Source of the DNA: Buxus sempervirens | Taxonomy: Eukaryota; Streptophyta; Magnoliopsida; Buxales; Buxaceae | Direction: 5' to 3' | NCBI GenBank assembly: GCA_947561395.2 | Contig: OX387190.1 | Coordinates: 24,670,858 to 24,734,857 of the forward strand | DNA: 64,000 nt | Shown: piece by piece, positions 58,316-64,000 of the stretch | Position numbering within the stretch: the stretch's first letter is position 1 | Layout of the letters: the number at the start of each line of letters is the position of its first letter | Position numbers and translations under genes: made by a program | Notes under the pieces: generated by a model | Told to the model about the DNA's origin: nothing | Database searches by the model: none | The model's input: the letters and a program-made list of their open reading frames with translations, nothing else

Positions 58316-58332
58316 TTTAACTATAAAAGGGG
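58316..58332 (+). promoter_or_regulatory. Putative LTR TATA box
   Basis: ACTATAAAAGGGGG lies between the LTR repeats and a pyrimidine/C-rich leader, the expected place of the U3/R boundary. Inferred. Confidence 0.5.
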
Positions 58333-59977
58333 GCCACCCCCATTCCAAAAAGCAAGGCTAGTCTCCACATCCCTTTCTTTGATCCCCCTCTCCTTCTTGG
58401 CTCCCTCCACATCCCTACTCTGCCGGAATCCCACTAGCCCATAAAAGTCCCCATTTTTCCCCTCCACTACACCTAATCCTTTCTCCTTTTACCCTTTCAA
58501 TTTAGGAATAGGAGAACCCCTTTTTCAAGCCCATTTTGGGAAATCAACAGGAGCGCAGAAGCGTTGCCAAAATCTACCCACTGTCCCCACTTTCAATCCC
58601 TTTCAACCCCTAGTGGGAGAACCCCTTTTCAAGCCCATTTTGAGAAAGCAACGGGAGTGCGGAAGCGCTGCCAAAATCTCTCGGAGAACCACGACATATC
58701 AAAACAAGAAGGGAATAGTACGGTAATGTTCTTGGTGATTTTTTTTTATTTAACATATGTGAATATCAATTTATTTTGATGATTTCTTGTTTTGGGCTCA
58801 TTTGACTTGCCAACCTTGCGCTATTTCTAACATATTCGGCTTCTTTTGTGCAAGCAAATAAGACCCCATTGGAGAAAAACTTACCAACCGGGAGGAAAGG
58901 AATGTTATGAGCTAATGGAATTTGTCTTAGCATTTTTTTTACTAATCCTGCTTCTTTGATGATTTAATTGATTCATTTGATGGAGGGGTTTGTCCTTCTA
59001 GAACATCTGCATGTATCCTTAACTTACCCCCTCGTTCCCTTCTTAAAAATCTGCATGCACATCTAAAACTAGCTCAAATGGATACAAAGAAGTGGAGATG
59101 CCTCTCGTTGTCGAACATTCAAGAAAAGGAGATCTTGGAACCAAGAACAAGGAGTTTGCACCATTGCAAAGGTGCTAGAAACCCCCAGCAAGAATTGCCA
59201 GACACCCAAACAAGACGACCGGACGGATCCCGGCCGAAATCAATGTAAAATGATAAAATCGAGCAGATGCCCGTAGATACAGTACGGTCCGGGCATGTCC
59301 GTATTTACTATACGGGCAGGCTTGAACCGTATTGCATTTACGGGCTAGGCCAGCCCATATAGCAAATACGGGCAGTTTCCAAATAACTTAAAAAATCAAT
59401 TTTTCCGGCCCAGTTGGATTTGCTCCGACCTGAACCGGCTCGACCTGACCCAATGAGCTGCTTGGGCTATTCTTAGCCCACTTGTGGACCGTGGGCCTAA
59501 ATGGGCCCACCAAGACCCGCCTGGGCCCACATATGGGGCCCACACTTTGACCGACCCAAAACCAAGTCCGTTTCCAATGAACGGGCCCAAGGCCACTCGT
59601 ATAATATTTCATGAGCCCAGACCATGTCCATTGAGCCTTCTAGCCTTGTTAAATTAAGATAAATTAACCAAAAGGGTTACCCAAATAACCCTACTGGGCC
59701 CAAGCCCAAACTTGGCAACCCACAGGCCTTCCAACAGGGCCTGTATCCAACCTAGACGACTTAAGTAAAAAGATAAAACATGAAATTAAAAGGGGCCCAC
59801 ACCTTCAGAGGACCCCATTTGACCCAAAAAGACGCATGCTGGTCTAGGAAGGGTGAACTTGACTCAAAAACCAGGGAGACCCGAGGGACCTATCAAACCG
59901 ACGGGGTGGGCCGGGGTGTCTTTGGACTTCCCCGGACGTATCCGAGGACTTAGCTAGATCTTTAATAAGCCGCAGAC

Positions 59978-61665
59978 CTAGACCCGGATAGGTAATCCTT
60001 GTGTCTGCCTGCACCTCTTAGGCAGTAGTGACTCCGAAAGTCCCGAGGCACGCACGATCTCACATGCGCCTCGTGTGCGATCTAGGTTAGATTTAGGTGT
60101 GCACACAAGGTCTTCAAGACATTTCTGTCCCCTTTGTTTAAAACTGAAACGAAACTGATTACCAGGAACGCCTTGGTCTAAACCAAATTGGCGAGAAAAT
60201 CTATTCGGATAATATGGCTCTAACAGGGTCTCCATACCCACTTGTATAGGGAGCAACCATGAGCACATACATACTAGGAATTCAAAATGATCATCATACA
60301 AATCTGGTGTATCCATAAGGTTATGCCCTTCCTCTTTAAAAAAAGCATTAGGGCGAAAGGAAACATATTGGTCATTTTTGAACACCAGTCATGCTTGAAA
60401 GGGATTTGTAATCTCTCCTTGAACACTTGCATACCTCGCCATCAAGGGATAGTCTCCAAGAAACTCAATATCTGGCTGACCATGATATAAAGTATGAAAA
60501 TGCTCCCCCATCCAAGCTATCAGATAGTGAATCGAAAAATTCGGGTTAGCCATACCAGGATTAGATGGATGCATAGTAACCTGACCAAGTCCGTGATATA
60601 TATAACGCAAACTGTGGGAGCAAGTGATATATTCACAGCTCGTGCCAGTTGTGAAGCCATGAAAAAGGTCTATAGTCTAACTGTATCGCTGTCATGAGAC
60701 AAGACGAAGTAACTCAGCCAAAAAGCCAAGTATGCTGCCAAATACCCCTCCTTTGATACCTCTAAAGAGAGATCTCTTCTATTTTTTCCTTCATTTTGAA
60801 ATGAAGATGAATGGTACTTGTAACTCGTATTCGGCCGGGGTTCTCTGTAGGCTATATATATCAACTCTCCTAAAAAAAGTGTTCAATCCATTGGGTGTAA
60901 CTAACTTTCTTCTGCCCAAAGTAAGAGCATAAGTGAGCGTGGATAACCAGAAGCTCTACCACTATAGAAGGATATGTTCACTTCTTCTTTCCACCCACAT
61001 TGAACAAAGATTGGTTGGTGGGAATAAACTCTTCATAGGGTTCCCCTAAAATGGGCAAACCACCAATAATCTTTATATCATATAATGAAATCCCCATTTC
61101 ACTACCATCAAGGTGAAAAGTGTTACTTAAAGGATCCCATAATTCACAAAACGCTCTTCATACATTGCCAGAAAATTCATATGGATACCTGGAAACAGCA
61201 ACTGCATCATAAACATGAGCATCTCTCAAAATATGTCCATAATCCCTCAGGATCGATTATGTCCATGCTAGTAAATAGGGCGGAAATGTAGCTAGACCCC
61301 TAAACTTTAAACCATCCCACCCTTTGTTCTTTTCAATAAGGAAATGAAGGGCAGGATAAAATCGCTTATCAACTCTCAACTGATTGTCTCCATCTTTTTT
61401 ATTATTAACGTTCTCAAGAAAAACATCCAAGAAACGATGTCCAAAGTGTCTACATAAACTAATGACACTTTGATCATTTTTGGGGTCAAATTCAAACCAT
61501 CCACTAGGAATATTATTAGTTCGGGTCCAACTCACTTTATCAGTTTCACTAATTCTTGTATCAAGCTCTTTCAAAGAAATAGACCTCTTATATGTGGGAC
61601 CGATTGACTGCTCACCACCTTCATGACTTGGGGCTTGTTGTTGATATATATAACCACTTGCTTCC
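59978..61665 (-). pseudogene. Antisense plant mobile domain (PMD, aminotransferase-like) ORF in the gypsy element
   Basis: Minus strand from MEASGYIYQQQAPSHEGGEQ at 61665 down to a stop near 59978, roughly 560 codons with several frameshifts and stops (near 61257, 60900, 60700, 60612 and 60388). Recognisable pieces: DPKNDQSVISLCRHFGHRF, EMGISLYDIKIIGGLPILGE (the hallmark GLPI-G of PMD), NFSIHYLIAWMGEHFHTLY, LLEPYYPNRFSRQFGLDQGV. PMD is found in plant MAIN/MAIL proteins and in some Ty3/gypsy and Mutator elements; its role in elements is unknown. It lies opposite to gag-pol, between LTR and protease. Confidence 0.75.
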
Positions 61666-61877
61666 ATTGAAACATACAACAAAAAAAAAAAAAAGAAAGA
61701 GGAGGGGAAAACATGTTAGTGATATTACAAAAGTAAATAGACGTATGATAGCATTATGACTAAGCCTTCAAGGTTGTACCACTACTCAAAGAATTCATGT
61801 GTATGTAATGCCTATCTCATTCTCTTTAAAAAAAAAAAAAAGGAGAGAGAGAGAGAGATTATTACATTGACATCGAC

Positions 61878-62975
61878 TTGTCAAAGGATGACTTGCTAAA
61901 TGAAGAAGTCATTCAATGTAATATGGTATCTTGTGAAGTAAGTGACACACTTGATCCAAATCCTGAGGTGGATGAGGTCACTCTTCGCTCTGGACGACGC
62001 AAAGGGGACCCTGTAAAGGAAGGATTAGCTAAAAAGATAATCCAAATTCTAAGGATAGTGAAAGCCCAAAGGCCCAGTGGCCCAAAACTTAAAGACTGTG
62101 TAGACTATCAAGTATGATGTTTTGGGCCATCTGAAGTGTATTCCATCATTGCTAAGCGTCTATGATGCTTTGCAATTATTGAAGGATCTGAGACAGGCAT
62201 TAATATAGGCTTTAACAAGCCTTGAATTTTATAAGGAGGAAATAAATCAAGTGGAGGTTCAATCGAAAAGCCCAAAATATTATGCTTCGTGCATGGCAGC
62301 TATTACCTTCACTGACGAAGATTTACAGCTAGGGTCTAAAAGCCATAACAACCACTTTACGTTAAAGGTTTTATTGGAGACACCCTCCTCAACCGCATTC
62401 TTTTAGATTGCGGTTCAGCTGTAAATATTCTTCCTCTGAAAGCCTTGAGAAGCATTGGGATAAATTAATTCTCGAAAATTGTTGCCATCAATAATGACGA
62501 TTCAAGGGTTTAATCAAGTAGGGCAAAGAGTGCTTGTGCTATTGTTTTGAAAGTGGAGATAGGAGAGTTGTATTCAGACGCTCTCTTTCATGTAATTGAT
62601 GCTGACACATCCTACAACGCCCTACTGGGATGCCCATGGCTCCATACATATGGAGTGATACCTTCAACCCTCCACCAATGTTTTACGTTCAATAAAAATG
62701 GAGAGGTTCTGAAGGTCTCTAGGGATTCTGATCCATTTAAAGGAGAGGAAGTCAATTATGCAGATGCCAAATTTTATAAGTCAACCAATTTAGTATCTTT
62801 TTCCTTTGAAAGTGGTAAACAAGAGATAAAAGGAGTTAAACTCGAAGAAACCCCATGGGTAGCATCTAAGTTGCCTCAAATTAAGGTGGCACTTCATCAT
62901 GAACAACAAAACCCTAACAACAAAAGGGTAGAGGCAACATCAGAGCTTAAAATGACTTTTAGATATTGTACCTAA
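61878..62975 (+). pseudogene. Gypsy gag-pol remnant: linker and aspartic protease region
   Basis: Frames at 61878-62117 (VDEVTLRSGRR), 62120-62400 (eroded [33 protein letters not shown]) and 62400-62975. The protease motif is LDCGSAVNILP where D-[ST]-G is usual, followed by TIQGFNQVGQRVL and VIDADTSYNALLG. Frameshifts near 62400, 62465 and 62545. Confidence 0.8.
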
Positions 62976-63024
62976 ATGTCAAAAGAAGCTTGGGCAGAAA
63001 GCCTTCGTATCCCTTAAAGATACC

Positions 63025-64000
63025 ATGACATCACTTACTACAAGTTATTCTGGTCCTCTTCAGAAAATAAACCATTCTATCTCTGAGTCTCGGATTATGA
63101 TCTCGATGACATTTAAAGCTAATGGAGGTGTAAATAGAAAGGTATTTTTCAAAGGGCATAAGCCCTCGCTTTCCATTGTAGTGAAGGACAAATCAAAGAA
63201 GGTCTTTTTACACAAGAATGAAGCAAAAAAACAAATAAGCTTGCACAAGAAGCCTTATGCAGAAGCATCCTCCTCTAAAATTCAAGCCTTCACAGATCAA
63301 GAAAAGTCTATTCTTGGTAGTGAACAATGTGAGGATATCGTTACACAAGAAAAACCACGTGTATTTGTATTTGAAAGACTTGGAAATTTTGAGAAAATTC
63401 AGAGGAAAGGCGGTGTTAAGAAGGATAAATGCAAGGTTATCTTCAAAAGGTCAAAAATTGATGAAGATAACCAAGGCATGGAAATGATTGTGCAAGCTAA
63501 TTGCAACTTTATTCAAGAATGCCAGTTAGACGAGGTGGAAGCACCGGATCAGGATTCCAAATATTCAGGTGATGAACAAGAGGAAACCTCGAATTTTCTT
63601 CAAGAAGTTCAGTTGGCACCTGTCGAAATTGAAGATGGTGGCCAAGCGACGGTTGACGATCTTTGAGAATTAAATCTCTTAGAACAAAGCTTGATCCAAA
63701 ACCAACTTTTGTAAGTGCTTTGTTATTTGAAGAAGAGTTGGGAAGCTATGAACAATTACTCTAGGAATATCAAGATGTCTTTGCTTGGGGATATTAGGAC
63801 ATGCCAGGGTTAGACCCCAAAATTGTTGTCCATAAATTGGAAATATCTAGTGAGAAACAGCCCATGAAAAATGGGCAAGTGCGAATTTGCATAGATTTTA
63901 TTGATCTTAATGACGACTGCCCTAAAGATGAATTTCCTCTACCAATTACTGAGTTACTGGTAGATGCAACTACAGGGTTTGGTGCCTTATCCTTTATGAA
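63025..64000 (+). pseudogene. Gypsy pol spacer and start of reverse transcriptase
   Basis: 63025-63666 is open for 213 codons, Lys/Glu-rich, of the spacer type between protease and RT in Tat/Ogre elements. After a TGA at 63664, RT begins (DYQDVFAWGY, MPGLDPKIVVHKLEIS). A direct jump from KQPMK to NGQVRICIDF indicates an internal deletion of about 70 codons of RT. The window ends in ATTGFGALSFM before the catalytic YxDD. Confidence 0.8.

Larger units (their letters stand above)
57258..59950 (+). repeat. 5' LTR and leader of the gypsy element (right limit uncertain)
   Basis: TG start at 57258. The promoter TATA box is CTATAAAAGG near 58321, followed by a C-rich leader (ccacccccattcc, ccctttctttgatccccctc). 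59260-59370 has repeated TACGGGCA / TGCCCGTA motifs. The LTR 3' end and primer site could not be fixed without the 3' LTR. Confidence 0.5.
57258..64000 (+). mobile_element. Ty3/gypsy retrotransposon, Tat/Ogre-like (3' end beyond window)
   Basis: Starts TGTAGACACCTGATTTTTGC, a common 5' LTR start in this group. A long LTR with internal repeats is followed by an antisense PMD frame (59978-61665), then sense gag-pol remnants: VDEVTLRSGRR (about 61960), protease with LDCGSAVNILP (about 62405) and VIDADTSYNALLGCPWLHTY (62595), a spacer (63025-63666), and RT start (DYQDVFAW, 63760; ICIDFIDLNDDCPKDEFPLP, 63890). Many stops and frameshifts, so nonautonomous. The element continues off the right edge. 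Confidence 0.85.

Overview
This is nuclear DNA of a flowering plant. Two multi-exon genes with GT..AG introns lie on the + strand. Their long AT-rich introns and the surrounding DNA are packed with nested plant transposons: L1 and RTE LINEs, tRNA-derived SINEs, hAT, Mutator and PIF/Harbinger-like DNA elements, a TRIM, Ty1/copia and Ty3/gypsy. The large introns and degraded repeats suit a long-lived, repeat-rich genome (a magnoliid, early eudicot or woody species). The species cannot be named from the sequence.

Layout. (1) Positions 1371-29938 hold the last 12 coding exons of a RhoGAP of the REN1/PHGAP family, a negative regulator of ROP (plant Rho) GTPases. Its PH domain and arginine finger lie left of the window. 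All 12 exon phases join without error. Its 9.9-kb intron carries a dead hAT transposon that was later invaded by a PIF/Harbinger-like element (with a 15 x 20-bp minisatellite), an RTE LINE and a 1.84-kb Pack-MULE. The Pack-MULE holds a pectin methylesterase 3' fragment and a second, unrecognised captured coding fragment. The 5.6-kb intron before its penultimate exon holds an L1 LINE that was itself hit by a nonautonomous hAT and a 453-bp TRIM. (2) Positions 30.7-35.9 kb are AT-rich intergenic DNA with an RNase H relic containing a 22-bp minisatellite. (3) About 35.87-48.25 kb is a complete gene for a LARP1b/c-type La-related RNA-binding protein (456 aa, six coding exons plus a 5' UTR exon). 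One of its introns contains an L1 copy with a textbook twin-priming 5' inversion and target duplications. (4) Positions 48.3-57.2 kb are intergenic: a SINE, the 3' half of a degenerate copia element, and a pair of ~1.2-kb direct repeats, one split by ~1 kb of mitochondrial-looking DNA. (5) From 57258 to the right edge is a Ty3/gypsy (Tat/Ogre-like) element. It has a long LTR with internal repeats, a broken antisense plant-mobile-domain (PMD) reading frame, then sense protease and reverse transcriptase remnants.

How the genes relate. The two host genes are co-oriented and about 6 kb apart. Nothing in the sequence links them functionally: one acts on polar-growth ROP signalling, the other on mRNA binding. 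The most unusual material is the nested intronic transposons and the antisense PMD frame in the gypsy element.
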